64,000 nucleotides of DNA, taken from positions 558,001 to 622,000 of the forward strand of contig NZ_FQZT01000001.1 in the NCBI RefSeq assembly GCF_900142125.1, written 5' to 3'. The notes under the pieces are model-generated. The model was not told the origin of the DNA and did no database searches. It saw nothing but the letters and a program-made list of their open reading frames with translations. Both the position numbers and the translations under genes were made by a program. Position 1 is the stretch's first letter; each line of letters starts with the position of its first letter. The stretch comes from Malonomonas rubra DSM 5091. GTDB lineage: Bacteria; Desulfobacterota; Desulfuromonadia; Desulfuromonadales; Geopsychrobacteraceae. Below, one piece after another: positions 52,962 through 62,185 of this stretch.

Positions 52962-53792
52962 ATGTCCGACGCCCCATTTACCGAAGCAGCCGAAGCGATC
53001 AGCAACGCAACCGCCATGGTGATCACTGCCGGAGCTGGAATGGGGGTTGATTCGGGCCTCCCCGATTTTCGCGGTAACCAGGGTTTCTGGAATGCCTACC
53101 CGATGTACGAAAGACTGGGGTTGAGCTTTGTTCAGGCCGCCAACCCTGAACATTTCGAACGCGATCCACTCTTCGGTTGGGGTTTTTATGGCCACCGCAC
53201 CAACCTTTACCGTGCTACGGTGCCACACCGTGGTTTTCACATTCTGCAGGACTGGATCAAAGAGTTCGATCTCGATCATTTTGTCGTCACATCGAATGTC
53301 GATGGCCAGTTCCAGAAAGCCGGATACGCGGAAAACCGCATCCTTGAAGTCCACGGCTCAATCCATCATTTGCAATGCACTGTCCCCTGCTGCAGAGATA
53401 TCTGGCCTAACAACGAGACGATAAGCATCGATGAGTCGGTCATGCGCGCAGAAAGTGCGCCTGAGTGCCCTCGCTGCAGGCGCGTGGCCCGCCCCAATAT
53501 CCTGATGTTCGGCGATTACTCCTGGCTGCATCAACGTACTTCCGATCAAGAGGACAACTTTGACGCGTTTCTGCAGAAAAACAGCGACGGCAAATTGGTC
53601 GTCATCGAAATGGGAGCAGGTTCCGCCGTCCCGACCATTCGCAATTTAAGCGAGCGACTCGGACACAGCAACCAGACGACCGTCATCCGCATCAACCCGA
53701 GAGAACCACAGATAGGTGCTCCTCACTTTTCTTTTTCCTGTGGAGCCGTTAAAGCCCTCAGTGGCATAGATGACATTTTCGCCAGCCTATAA
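52962..53792 (+). CDS. Sir2-family NAD-dependent protein deacylase
   Basis: 276 residues. NAD-site ITAGAGMGVDSGLPDFRG, TSNVDGQFQKAG in place of the usual TQNID, catalytic His in LEVHGSIHHLQC, and a four-cysteine zinc site (C, CC spacing near residue 140 and CPRC at ~168). C-terminal MGAGSAVPTIR and INPREP are family-typical. The NVDGQ variant suggests a divergent subgroup that may prefer another acyl group or act as ADP-ribosyltransferase. AGGAGG precedes the ATG. It may or may not share a transcript with the SPFH gene 270 bases downstream. Confidence 0.92.
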   Translation: MSDAPFTEAAEAISNATAMVITAGAGMGVDSGLPDFRGNQGFWNAYPMYERLGLSFVQAANPEHFERDPLFGWGFYGHRTNLYRATVPHRGFHILQDWIKEFDLDHFVVTSNVDGQFQKAGYAENRILEVHGSIHHLQCTVPCCRDIWPNNETISIDESVMRAESAPECPRCRRVARPNILMFGDYSWLHQRTSDQEDNFDAFLQKNSDGKLVVIEMGAGSAVPTIRNLSERLGHSNQTTVIRINPREPQIGAPHFSFSCGAVKALSGIDDIFASL

Positions 53793-54061
53793 AACAATGT
53801 TTAGTTTTTTCAAATATTCTTCATGGTCTGCAAAAGCACACTTGTACATCAGTTTTTAAATGGCATATCCAATAAAAACTTTGAAAACTTCAAAAGCTTA
53901 GCTTTCAGCAATTTGCACGGCGAACAAGCCCAAAAGAAAATAGTAAAACACCTTTCTATTTTAATCTGGATTTCATCTCGATTCCTGCTATCATTAGAAA
54001 CCTGCCCTGAAACCGCAAAACTGACGGCACTACGAACGCCCTGCGCCATAGGAGGCTAGTT

Positions 54062-55033
54062 GTGACCCAGGAAGCCCAATCGAGCATGCTGCACCGCGCC
54101 CGTCTGAAAGCACTTTTCAAGCGGATCATCGTGACGATTTTTATCTTCGTTCTCTGCTACAGCGCTATCGCCATGGTTTACGCCAGCAAAACCTTTTACA
54201 AAGTTCGGCAAAATTATGCCTTTATCCTCGAGACACTGAGCGGCGAACGGAAAGCGGTCAGCCGTGTCGGTTGGCATATCCGCCTGCCGATCTTCACCAA
54301 ACTGGAGCTTGAAGTGCCATTGATGAACCAGGAGCTGCACCTCGGCAATTCGATCGAACCGAAAAGGATCATGTCGAGGGGAAACGTTGCTCTCTGGACC
54401 AGTGCCATGCTCACCTACCGGATTCGCGATCTGCACCGCTGGGGGATTGAAAATCGCTCCCCCCTAACCCTGCTGCAGACCGATTTTGACGGCATTGTGA
54501 AAGACGTGATGCAGGGAGAAACTATCAACGAACTGATTTCCGACCGGGTACGGATAAAGGAACAAATCTACCGCACCCTGAAAGATACCCCGATCAACGA
54601 AGGCGGCCTGACCCTGGAAGAGAAATACGGCATCGAGGTGATATCTTTTGTCCTGCGCGATACCCGCTACGGTGAAAAGCTGGCCGCTGCCAGTGAGGAG
54701 AAGAAACGCCGTGAACTGATTGCTGAAGCGGAAAACTATGCCGCCGACCTCGAAGCAAGCCGAACCCGCAAGCTTTACGCCGCCTACAGTGAATCGATCC
54801 AGCAGATGCGCCAGTCGCTCGGCATCAGCAGCGCAAACGACCCGTCACTCTTTGATTTTCTCAATCAGCAGAAGTGGGCGGCCGCGTACGAGAAAAATCA
54901 ACAAGGGCAAAACACTTTCGTCCTTAACAACACTGCGACGGCAGTTCCTGTGACCTTACCATCGGCGGTCACCTCGATGCCGCAAGCGGCGGAAGAAGAC
55001 CCCAGAGGACTTCCTTATGCCCCAAAGCCGTAA
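54062..55033 (+). CDS. SPFH-domain membrane protein coupled to the AAA-AAA-Lon protein
   Basis: 323 residues. One N-terminal transmembrane helix (IIVTIFIFVLCYSAIAMVY), then a prohibitin-like SPFH domain (NYAFILETLSGERKAVSRVGWHIRLPIFTKLE, WTSAMLTYRIRDLHRWGIEN, GEKLAAASEEKKRRELIAEAENYAADLEASR in part), and a variable tail with Pro/Ala. It is distinct from HflK and HflC in this window. GTG start, with AGGAGG six bases ahead. Its end overlaps the next gene by 17 bases, so stoichiometric coupling with the AAA-Lon protein is expected. Confidence 0.87.
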   Translation: MTQEAQSSMLHRARLKALFKRIIVTIFIFVLCYSAIAMVYASKTFYKVRQNYAFILETLSGERKAVSRVGWHIRLPIFTKLELEVPLMNQELHLGNSIEPKRIMSRGNVALWTSAMLTYRIRDLHRWGIENRSPLTLLQTDFDGIVKDVMQGETINELISDRVRIKEQIYRTLKDTPINEGGLTLEEKYGIEVISFVLRDTRYGEKLAAASEEKKRRELIAEAENYAADLEASRTRKLYAAYSESIQQMRQSLGISSANDPSLFDFLNQQKWAAAYEKNQQGQNTFVLNNTATAVPVTLPSAVTSMPQAAEEDPRGLPYAPKP

Positions 55034-58000
55034 AACCAGAGCACCGATCTACGTCAGCCTGTCGGAAGAACGGATCAGGCAGATTGAAGCGCTGGTCTCC
55101 AGCTGGAGCAACGAAACCCGCCGTTTTGTGTTGAGGCGCTTGCACCAGTATACGCCATCCCGCTCGCTGGCCAAACGCCTGTTCCTGTTTCTGCGCAATC
55201 TGGTCAACGAACAGGAGCGCGAATTCGACCTGCTGCAGGACCCCGCCAAACTGAACGACTGGCACAACCGCTTCGAGGCAGCCGGTTCGCAGGATGCAAC
55301 CGCAGCCTGGAACAGAATTCTTTCCAGGGAGCTGGATCAGCAAGACCACCAGTACCTGACCTACCTGCTGGAAAAAGAGACCATCGACACCTTTGTCCCG
55401 CACTCGCTAGCAGAAACCTTTGACAAGCTCTATCACGCCTTCATCATGAAGGAATATTCCGATGATCCGGAAGTGCCGCGCGCACCGCTGGTGCTGGTAA
55501 TCGGCAATTCCGGCAGCGGAAAAAGCGCGACCATCAAACAGGCGATCGAAGAAACATTCTTCTCTTCCGAAGTCACGCCGGTGGTCGATCTGAAAGCGAA
55601 AAAAGATGAAGTGATGGCCAATCAGCCGTTCTGGCGCAGCCTGGCTGAGGTCGACCCTGAACTTGCAGTGCGTATCGAGCACCGCCGGAAAAGAGCAACC
55701 CTGCGCCTGCTGTCACGCCTGCCACTGATCCGTTATATCTTTCGCAACCGTATCAGCGCAGCCCTGTCGACCCTGGACGAAGAAGGTGTACGGGTCGATT
55801 ATGCCATGATCACTCCCAACGACTATCAGACAGCGCTGGCCGGCGAACCGGGCAACTACCTGCGTAAAGCGATGGGACATCCGCGACGACTCTGCCTGCG
55901 CCACATGGAGGAAGCCCACTCCGCGTTCGGCGTGCCGGACGAACGCAGCTCGGTCAAATCACAGCAATCGACACTGGTCGACACGGCCAACATCATCCTC
56001 GACGAAATCGCTCATGGCCGCCGCGACTGCATCCTGATCGCCACCACAGATCAACCGGAACAGCTCGACCCGGCAATCTATCGACGCTTTGTTGAACGTG
56101 GCCTGATCATCGATGTCAACGACATCTGGGAAGATCCGGCCAATCTGCGCGAAGTCGTCTGCCTGGAACTGCGCCGAAAAAACCACCCGAAAGATCCAAC
56201 CGAGCCGCGCCCACCGCACCTGCCAGAAGAAGCCCTCGACCGTGCAGTGGAAAAGCTCTACCCGATTTTCCATCAACGCAGTTTGCGGATTACGCCGGCT
56301 TACGTACGTCGCCTGGTCGACTCCCTGATCACGATCAAAGGCAACTTCCAACCGAAATATCTGGATGACCAGCTGCTGGTACGTGACGCATTGAAGGCGG
56401 TCGCGCGCAATGTTCACGGTTCGATCTACAACAAGGTGGTCGCGCAGATGGACCGTGGCATTGCCTGGAAAGAGTACATCGGCGGAATCAAGAACGAATT
56501 TTCAGAAATGGCCAACAATGCCCTGTTCTACAACATCAACGACGAAAAAGGGGTTGTGCTGACCGGCCCTCCAGGTTCAGGGAAAACTTTCATGGTTCGC
56601 GCCTGGCTGGGAGACAACCACGATGTGCAGGATATCTGCGCAAACCTGACCGACCTGACCGATGTTAACAACCCGTTGGAAGGGATGGTCGCCAACCTGG
56701 AGCGGATTTACGACATCGCCAAAATGATTTCCCCGGCGATGGTTTTCTTCGATGAAGGCGACGCAGTGGCGCCACGCCGTTCACAACAGGGGGGCAGCCC
56801 TTACGACAAGATCACCAACAAGTTCCTCTCGATCATCGATGGAGAAACGCCCCTGCACCGGGTTTTCACTGTGCTCACCACGAACCGGCTCGACATCATC
56901 GATCCGGCTCTGATCCGTTCGAAACGACTTAAGGTGCTCAACGTCACCGGGCATCTGCGCGAAGACGACTGTGCCGACATCGTTGCCCAGGAACTGGAGG
57001 GGATCCCGCTGGAGGAAAATCTCACGGCAGAGGAGATCACCCGCCAGGCAAACGCCCTGTGCGAAACCCCCGCCGACTACACCGCCTATGCTGAAAAAGT
57101 GCGGTCACTGCGCACTACCGAATTGGAAGTCATCCACAAAGCAAAAGAGATTAGTGCTTTCAGCAGCGAAGAAAAGGCTCGTTTTGTGCGCTTTAACTAC
57201 AAAATCCTGCTCGGCCTGCTGGAAGGGATGATTCCCGACTCCAGCCTGACGACAAGTGCCCGACGGGGGGAAGAGGAGCTGCTCGAACGACTGGATGAAG
57301 TGGTCGCCAAGCTGACGGAAATCGAGGATGACAACGACTTCCCGATCACCCGCTGGCACCTGCAGAACGCGCTGCAACAGCTGGCCAACAGTCCTCTTCG
57401 CAAAGGCAAACAGCAGCTTGATGAATTTCTCGAAACCGAACTTTCGGAAGAGCCCCAGGTCGGCTTTGTCGTTGGTGTCGGCGCCAACGATGTCAACGGC
57501 GTCATCCTGCCGATCGCATCGGCGCTGGTCTATCGCATGTTCCCGGAAAAAATCGTCGTCACCGGTGCAGTCTCTTCCAATACAGCCGCCAGTGCGGAGA
57601 TGGATCTGGCAGTGCAGATGACCCATCAGAGTTCGCGTGAAGCGATGACTCTGGTGGAAAGCTATCTGCAGTCACTGCTGCCGGAGGTCAACATCTCACG
57701 CCTGCTGGGTGAATTCCTCGACGGTTACTCTGTACATCATCAGATGCTCTCGGCTTCCTACAACGTCGGCGGGCCATCGGCCGGTTTCGCCCTGGCAATC
57801 AACACCCTGTCGGTACTGGTCAACCTGCCGGTACTGAACGATTTCGGCATCACTGGCGCCCCTTGGATAAAAGGTTCGCGGCGTGGCGAAATCGGCGCCT
57901 CCGTGATCATCGGTGGTCACCACAAAAAGACGGAAAAAGTGCTGCAGTACCTGCAACGGATGTATATGCCGGTTAAGAATTACTACGACATGGGCAACGA

Positions 58001-58343
58001 GGTATTGGCGTCCTATCGCTCTATTGGCAAAGACGTGGTCGCGGTCTCCAGCTTCTCGTCACTGGTGCCGGAAGTTTTCTACATCGACGATAATTTCCGC
58101 CAGCGACAGAACGAATTTTTCCAGCAACGCCTAAGGTTGGAATCAGGCATAAACGAGAAGGATCGTGAGCAGCTTGAACGGGAAAACCGTGTACTGCTGG
58201 CTGAACTGCGTAAGCAGATGGAAGACGAAGTCCGCGCCAGGCTGAAGGCAATCGAGCGGCACATGTGCAACAACGAAAGCCAGTACGAGAGCCTGGAGCG
58301 GATCTTCACTCGCAATCATCAGTCTTCAGGCAACGCAATCTGA
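55017..58343 (+). CDS. Double AAA+ protein with C-terminal Lon-type protease domain
   Basis: 1108 residues. Helical N-terminus (1-150). First AAA+ module: Walker A GNSGSGKS at 163-170, but Walker B is degenerate (LCLRHMEEA, ~293-300); ATTDQPEQL and YRRFVERG follow. Second AAA+ module: GPPGSGKT at 517-524, intact Walker B MVFFDEGDAV (575-584), LTTNRLDIIDPALIRSKR. Last part: Lon (S16) protease fold with Ser921 in GGPSAGFALAIN and candidate Lys970/971 in IGGHHKKTEKV. A coiled coil ends the chain. No transmembrane helix, so membrane contact would be through the SPFH partner. Domain order differs from Lon (one AAA+) and LonB. Role inferred: membrane-associated ATP-dependent proteolysis. Confidence 0.88.
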   Translation: MPQSRKTRAPIYVSLSEERIRQIEALVSSWSNETRRFVLRRLHQYTPSRSLAKRLFLFLRNLVNEQEREFDLLQDPAKLNDWHNRFEAAGSQDATAAWNRILSRELDQQDHQYLTYLLEKETIDTFVPHSLAETFDKLYHAFIMKEYSDDPEVPRAPLVLVIGNSGSGKSATIKQAIEETFFSSEVTPVVDLKAKKDEVMANQPFWRSLAEVDPELAVRIEHRRKRATLRLLSRLPLIRYIFRNRISAALSTLDEEGVRVDYAMITPNDYQTALAGEPGNYLRKAMGHPRRLCLRHMEEAHSAFGVPDERSSVKSQQSTLVDTANIILDEIAHGRRDCILIATTDQPEQLDPAIYRRFVERGLIIDVNDIWEDPANLREVVCLELRRKNHPKDPTEPRPPHLPEEALDRAVEKLYPIFHQRSLRITPAYVRRLVDSLITIKGNFQPKYLDDQLLVRDALKAVARNVHGSIYNKVVAQMDRGIAWKEYIGGIKNEFSEMANNALFYNINDEKGVVLTGPPGSGKTFMVRAWLGDNHDVQDICANLTDLTDVNNPLEGMVANLERIYDIAKMISPAMVFFDEGDAVAPRRSQQGGSPYDKITNKFLSIIDGETPLHRVFTVLTTNRLDIIDPALIRSKRLKVLNVTGHLREDDCADIVAQELEGIPLEENLTAEEITRQANALCETPADYTAYAEKVRSLRTTELEVIHKAKEISAFSSEEKARFVRFNYKILLGLLEGMIPDSSLTTSARRGEEELLERLDEVVAKLTEIEDDNDFPITRWHLQNALQQLANSPLRKGKQQLDEFLETELSEEPQVGFVVGVGANDVNGVILPIASALVYRMFPEKIVVTGAVSSNTAASAEMDLAVQMTHQSSREAMTLVESYLQSLLPEVNISRLLGEFLDGYSVHHQMLSASYNVGGPSAGFALAINTLSVLVNLPVLNDFGITGAPWIKGSRRGEIGASVIIGGHHKKTEKVLQYLQRMYMPVKNYYDMGNEVLASYRSIGKDVVAVSSFSSLVPEVFYIDDNFRQRQNEFFQQRLRLESGINEKDREQLERENRVLLAELRKQMEDEVRARLKAIERHMCNNESQYESLERIFTRNHQSSGNAI

Positions 58344-58873
58344 CTGAACCCCTGAGCCGGCAAACCAAGAGCACTGTTGAACTTGCTCGACAGGTTCTGA
58401 AAACCGATCAATCCGGTCAGCTCGACGATGCCATCATCGTCAAACCAGTTGCGCAAAGTAGCGACCATTTCGTCGCTGACCTGGCTTTCTGAGAGGGTCA
58501 TCGCTTCGGTATACTCAAGCACCGCTTTTTCCTGATCGCTGAACAAGTCGCTCTGGCGCCAATATTCCAAAGCCTGAACTTTTTCCATCGAACCACATCG
58601 ACGCGCCAGCACGGACGCGTTGATATCGGTTCAGAAATTACACCAGTTCAACTGCGACACCCGCACCGTGATCATCGAGCGCAATATCGGGTTGACCGGT
58701 GAGCTACGACGGTCAAGTACTCCATAAAGAGCCGCAACAGCGGCAAAGAGTTTCGGCTCACGCGCCCAAGCTAAAGCAGGTTTCAACAGTTGTCCGTATG
58801 TCCGCTTCTGTTTCCAGAAAAAAGGTTTCAGATACCAAGGGTACTGCTGATATTCTTTAAGTTTGATTCGCAT
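58319..58873 (-). CDS. Carboxymuconolactone decarboxylase-family selenoprotein with CxxU motif (Sec81)
   Basis: 184 residues if TGA at 58631-58633 encodes selenocysteine. The same frame continues on both sides: SQLNWCNF-U-TDINASVLARR, where relatives of the AhpD/CMD family have WCxFCxDxN. Thus the resolving or peroxidatic cysteine of the CxxC pair is replaced by Sec. The downstream half (MEKVQALEYWRQS, VLEYTEAMTLSESQVSDEMVATLRNWFDDDGIVELTGLIGF when read in parts) is a normal CMD C-terminus. A SECIS-like hairpin with bulged U follows. ATG at 58873 has GAGGTG upstream. Convergent with, and overlapping by 25 bases, the AAA-Lon gene. Likely thiol-dependent peroxidase or disulfide reductase. Confidence 0.88.
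58597..58624 (-). promoter_or_regulatory. Candidate bacterial SECIS element
   Basis: Six bases after the in-frame TGA: ATC-A-ACGCG-T-CC / GG-CGCGT-C-GAT around loop GTGCT. Ten pairs, one A-C mismatch and a bulged U below the two pairs closing a five-base loop, as in the E. coli fdhF SECIS. Confidence 0.75.
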
Positions 58874-59053
58874 CCGGCTCACCTCAGGTCAACAAAGGAG
58901 TTAAGAGTCACTGGAAGTTTAGCAGAGAGAGTAGCAGTTTTCCCGTCATCCTCTGCCAAGCCGAGAAAACAATTGCCTTTTTATTAACAATAATAAATAA
59001 TATCTTGATAATTTCAGTTTGTTTTTCTGGAAGAACAAAGGAGCCTGAGGCCT

Positions 59054-59896
59054 ATGGCGAGAAAAAGGCTGGGTGAAACTCTGGTCGGCATGGGGATTAT
59101 AGACCAGGCAACGTTAGACAAAGCTCTGGCAATGCAGAAAGGCAGTAGCCGACGGCTCGGTCAGGTGCTGGAAGACATGGATGTCCTGCTCGAGGAGGAC
59201 ATTGCCCGCGCTCTGGCCAAACAGTTCGGCTTTCGCTATGCCAAAGGGCTCGCCCGATTCCGTTTCTCACCCGACGTTCTAAATCTCATCGATCCAGAAA
59301 CCGTTCTTAGCAAATTGATTTTTCCGCTGAAAATCGACGGGAAAACCCTTCACCTGGCTATGGTCAACCCTCTTGATATCGAGCTTCAGGACGATATCGC
59401 CTTTAAAACCGGGCTGAATGTCGCTGCCTGCGTCACCTCACCGGAAGAGATCAAAGCCGGCCTGCGGACAAGCTACATGGTCGATGTGTCTGGCAAAGAG
59501 GAAAAAGACCGGCACTGGAGCGTACTGATAATCGACGACCAGGAGATCGTCCTCAACGCTGCCGAAGCGGCGCTGAAAAAAGAGGGCTACACCATCTACA
59601 AAGCCGAGAACGGCGCAGAAGGGTTAAAAACAGCCCTGCAGCTGCGTCCTCATGTTATCCTTACTGATGTTCTGATGCCCCGCATGGGCGGCATGGAATT
59701 CTTTCGAGTGCTGCGTAGCAACAGCAACATCGCCGATACTCCAGTGATCGCACTGTCGGCCAAAGCCACGCCGGAAGCGGAATACGAGCTGCTCGACATG
59801 GGCTTCTTCGACTTTGTTCCCAAACCGATCAACCCGATCCGGCTGGCAGCCCGGGTCAAGCGCGCCATGCGCGTTGTTTACTCTGCGGCACGTTAA
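59054..59896 (+). CDS. MshEN (c-di-GMP-binding) / receiver domain fusion
   Basis: 280 residues. N-terminal ~145 residues match the GspE/PilB N-terminal MshEN domain: RLGETLVGMGIID...LDKALAMQ and RLGQVLEDMDVL...LAKQFGF, the paired RLG-x-L motifs that bind c-di-GMP. The C-terminal ~120 residues are a CheY-like receiver: LIIDDQE, phospho-Asp in VILTDVLMPRMGG, ALSAKA, and KP. So it may integrate phosphorylation and c-di-GMP. No kinase adjacent. Its last bases overlap the convergent M24 peptidase gene by four. Confidence 0.9.
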   Translation: MARKRLGETLVGMGIIDQATLDKALAMQKGSSRRLGQVLEDMDVLLEEDIARALAKQFGFRYAKGLARFRFSPDVLNLIDPETVLSKLIFPLKIDGKTLHLAMVNPLDIELQDDIAFKTGLNVAACVTSPEEIKAGLRTSYMVDVSGKEEKDRHWSVLIIDDQEIVLNAAEAALKKEGYTIYKAENGAEGLKTALQLRPHVILTDVLMPRMGGMEFFRVLRSNSNIADTPVIALSAKATPEAEYELLDMGFFDFVPKPINPIRLAARVKRAMRVVYSAAR

Positions 59897-61083
59897 AGTT
59901 CAAGCAAGGTCTCGTCGCTGTAGGTCAGCCGCTTGACCCCTTCCGCGGCAACACGCCAGCTATTCTCTACCCCCAGCGCGCCAAGCCCCGGGAAAACCAC
60001 CTTCGGCTCGAAAGCGAAGGTCATATTCTCCTCCAGAGGGTGCTGATCAAAACCACGGGCAATAAAGGGACACTCGTCCAGTTCAATGCCAATACCATGG
60101 CCGATAAAGCTGACCTGCGCTCCTGAAGCTCCCATAAAATGATCTTTGTACCCCATATCGGTGGCTAACTGCAGGCACTGCTGGTAAACCGTTCCCCAGG
60201 CAACTCCCGGTTTGGCAACTTCACTCATTTTCTCCTGCACCTTCAGCATCGCCATATATGCTTCGCTGAGCTGATCGGGCAATTTCCCGATGGAAAAAGT
60301 GCGGGTCTGATCGACCATGTAGCCTTCATAAGCGATCACCAGGTCGAGAATAATCGGCTCTCCAGCAGCTATTTTCTTATAACTTGCACCCTGCCCGACA
60401 GCAGGATTCGGCCCCAGGCCACCAAGCGGCGTATCGGAATATGTCGGCACAGCGCCATCGGAGCCGGAAAAAAGATGGCCGAATCCAGCTTCGCCGTTGA
60501 AACCGCGAAAGCGGATCAGCCCCTGATGGCCTTCACCTTTTGCGTACTGCTCCAGTTCGGCCAGCACTTCCCAGTCGGTTCTGCCGACTGCTATCACGTC
60601 TTTTGCGCGCTGAAAAACTTTATCCATGATCAACGCACAATCTTTCATAATACTGATTTCGTAATCACTTTTGATTGCACGGACCTCTCTGACCAGCGGT
60701 GAGGCATCAACAATATCTGCCGGTGCCAGTAATTTCTGATAATGCTTGTACTGACGCACCGGCAGGACATCCAGTTCCATCGCGATCTTCTGCGGCAGAG
60801 CAATCCCCTGTTCGCGCAAAATAGCAAATAACTGCTTGCTGCTCGCCAGCGGCAGCACATGCTGCAGACCACATTCCATACGTGCCCGGCCAAAATCTTT
60901 ACGCACCAGGTAAACCGGTTCCCCTTCAGCCGGCAGATAATAAAACCCCTGCTGAACCGATCCGGTGAAATAGAACAGGTCGCTGTTTTGAACCAGAAGC
61001 GCAGCATCCAGTTGGTGTTGTTGCAGTCGTTTTTGCAGGGATTTATAGCGAGTGGTCAACTCTGTCGCCGGAGTAAAACGCAT
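59893..61083 (-). CDS. M24-family aminopeptidase (Xaa-Pro aminopeptidase-like)
   Basis: 396 residues. Creatinase-type N-terminal domain (QLDAALLVQNSDLFYFTGSVQQG) and a pita-bread catalytic domain with metal ligands in ILDLVIAYEGYMVDQTRTF, GHGIGIELDECPF, and EPKVVFPGLGALGVENSW. It cleaves N-terminal residues before proline or other small peptides. Monocistronic. Confidence 0.9.
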   Translation of the reverse strand: MRFTPATELTTRYKSLQKRLQQHQLDAALLVQNSDLFYFTGSVQQGFYYLPAEGEPVYLVRKDFGRARMECGLQHVLPLASSKQLFAILREQGIALPQKIAMELDVLPVRQYKHYQKLLAPADIVDASPLVREVRAIKSDYEISIMKDCALIMDKVFQRAKDVIAVGRTDWEVLAELEQYAKGEGHQGLIRFRGFNGEAGFGHLFSGSDGAVPTYSDTPLGGLGPNPAVGQGASYKKIAAGEPIILDLVIAYEGYMVDQTRTFSIGKLPDQLSEAYMAMLKVQEKMSEVAKPGVAWGTVYQQCLQLATDMGYKDHFMGASGAQVSFIGHGIGIELDECPFIARGFDQHPLEENMTFAFEPKVVFPGLGALGVENSWRVAAEGVKRLTYSDETLLEL

Positions 61084-61378
61084 GGAAGAAATCCTTTGAA
61101 AAAAGTGCTATTGGAATCGAAAAATGGAGATACCACAGACGTATGCAGAGGTCAAACAGGGCGGTCGAAAAAATTTCATTTCAGAGCATTTTCAGGTTGC
61201 TTTTTTCGCCAAAACTTCTCAACGATTTTTGCATGTTTTTTGGGCAAAGCGGAGACAATCACGCAACTCCGGACCCGAGAAAGCAGTACCGACAGTTTTT
61301 CACAAAGCTATCCACAGCAATTGTGTACAGAGATTTTCAGTCACTGAAAAAGCGCATAAAAGAGAGGGGAAATAGATC
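61084..61378. other. Gap without supported gene
   Basis: About 295 bases. Short plus-strand frames have no ribosome site. A CTATCCACA sequence (one mismatch to a DnaA box) is single and not part of an origin. Confidence 0.45.
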
Positions 61379-62092
61379 TCAGGCAGCCCCAGCCAGATAG
61401 CGTTCAACGACACCACGCTGTTCATGGTCAAGCCCTGAAAACTCAATCCCTATACCACTGGGCAAATGAGGCTGCTTCCGCCCCTGCTCTGACCGGTTCA
61501 ACCAGGCGACACGACCCCGGCAGGTCAAACTTGTTCCTGCCGAAGGAAACTTGACTTTCAATGACAGAGGGGTATCGACAGGCAGAATTGCATCCGTTGC
61601 CAGAAACAAGCCACCGGGACTGAGATTAACCGTGTAGTTGGTTCCACGCTGCGTATCGTGGCTGAACTCTACTTGCAAGCGGGCATCCACCCGCCCCATC
61701 TGGCGATCCGCCAACTCAAGAAAAGTACGTGCTGCTGATAACAGTTGCTGACGGCGAACCGGCCGATGGATAACAGCATCACAGCCCGCCTGCCGGCAAA
61801 GAGACTCGGTGACGCTGTCACCGGAATCGACCACCATGATAACCGGGATCCGGCACAGGCTGTCATCCTGCTTCATCCAGCGGCAGATCTCATCACCACG
61901 TTTCTCAGCAACCTCCGTATCCATGAACACAAGATCCGGTCTGCGCTTAAGAACCAGCTGCATGATCTCCTGTGGGTTGACGGCCACGAGCAAGTCGAAA
62001 CCTTCGCGGTGAAAAAAGGTCCTTTCCAACTCAAGGAAGAGTTCGACATCATCAACCAGCAGAATAGACCTGTTTTCTGATACTGTTTTCAT
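61379..62092 (-). CDS. Receiver-PilZ response regulator
   Basis: 237 residues. Receiver domain (SILLVDDVELFLELERTFF; phospho-acceptor in VFMDTEV; PVIMVVDSGDS) then a PilZ domain (RVDARLQVEFS...GTNYTVNLSPGGLFLATDAILP, GIGIEFSGLDHEQR). The PilZ c-di-GMP site keeps the NLSPGG core, but the upstream RxxxR has become RVDAR. A c-di-GMP effector common in deltaproteobacteria, probably for motility or surface control. Confidence 0.88.
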   Translation of the reverse strand: MKTVSENRSILLVDDVELFLELERTFFHREGFDLLVAVNPQEIMQLVLKRRPDLVFMDTEVAEKRGDEICRWMKQDDSLCRIPVIMVVDSGDSVTESLCRQAGCDAVIHRPVRRQQLLSAARTFLELADRQMGRVDARLQVEFSHDTQRGTNYTVNLSPGGLFLATDAILPVDTPLSLKVKFPSAGTSLTCRGRVAWLNRSEQGRKQPHLPSGIGIEFSGLDHEQRGVVERYLAGAA

Positions 62093-62185
62093 TTCACGTT
62101 TCCATTTAGGTTAAGGCCGCAAGGCAACACAGAAATAATACCAGATGCAGGGAGCTCTCGTCAGCAGCTAATACTTTTTTCTTAG

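Noticed and set aside
58319-58882. Reading the CMD-family gene as a pseudogene or as two genes
   Set aside because: The TGA sits exactly at a conserved Cys column, the frame is otherwise intact, and a SECIS-like hairpin follows.
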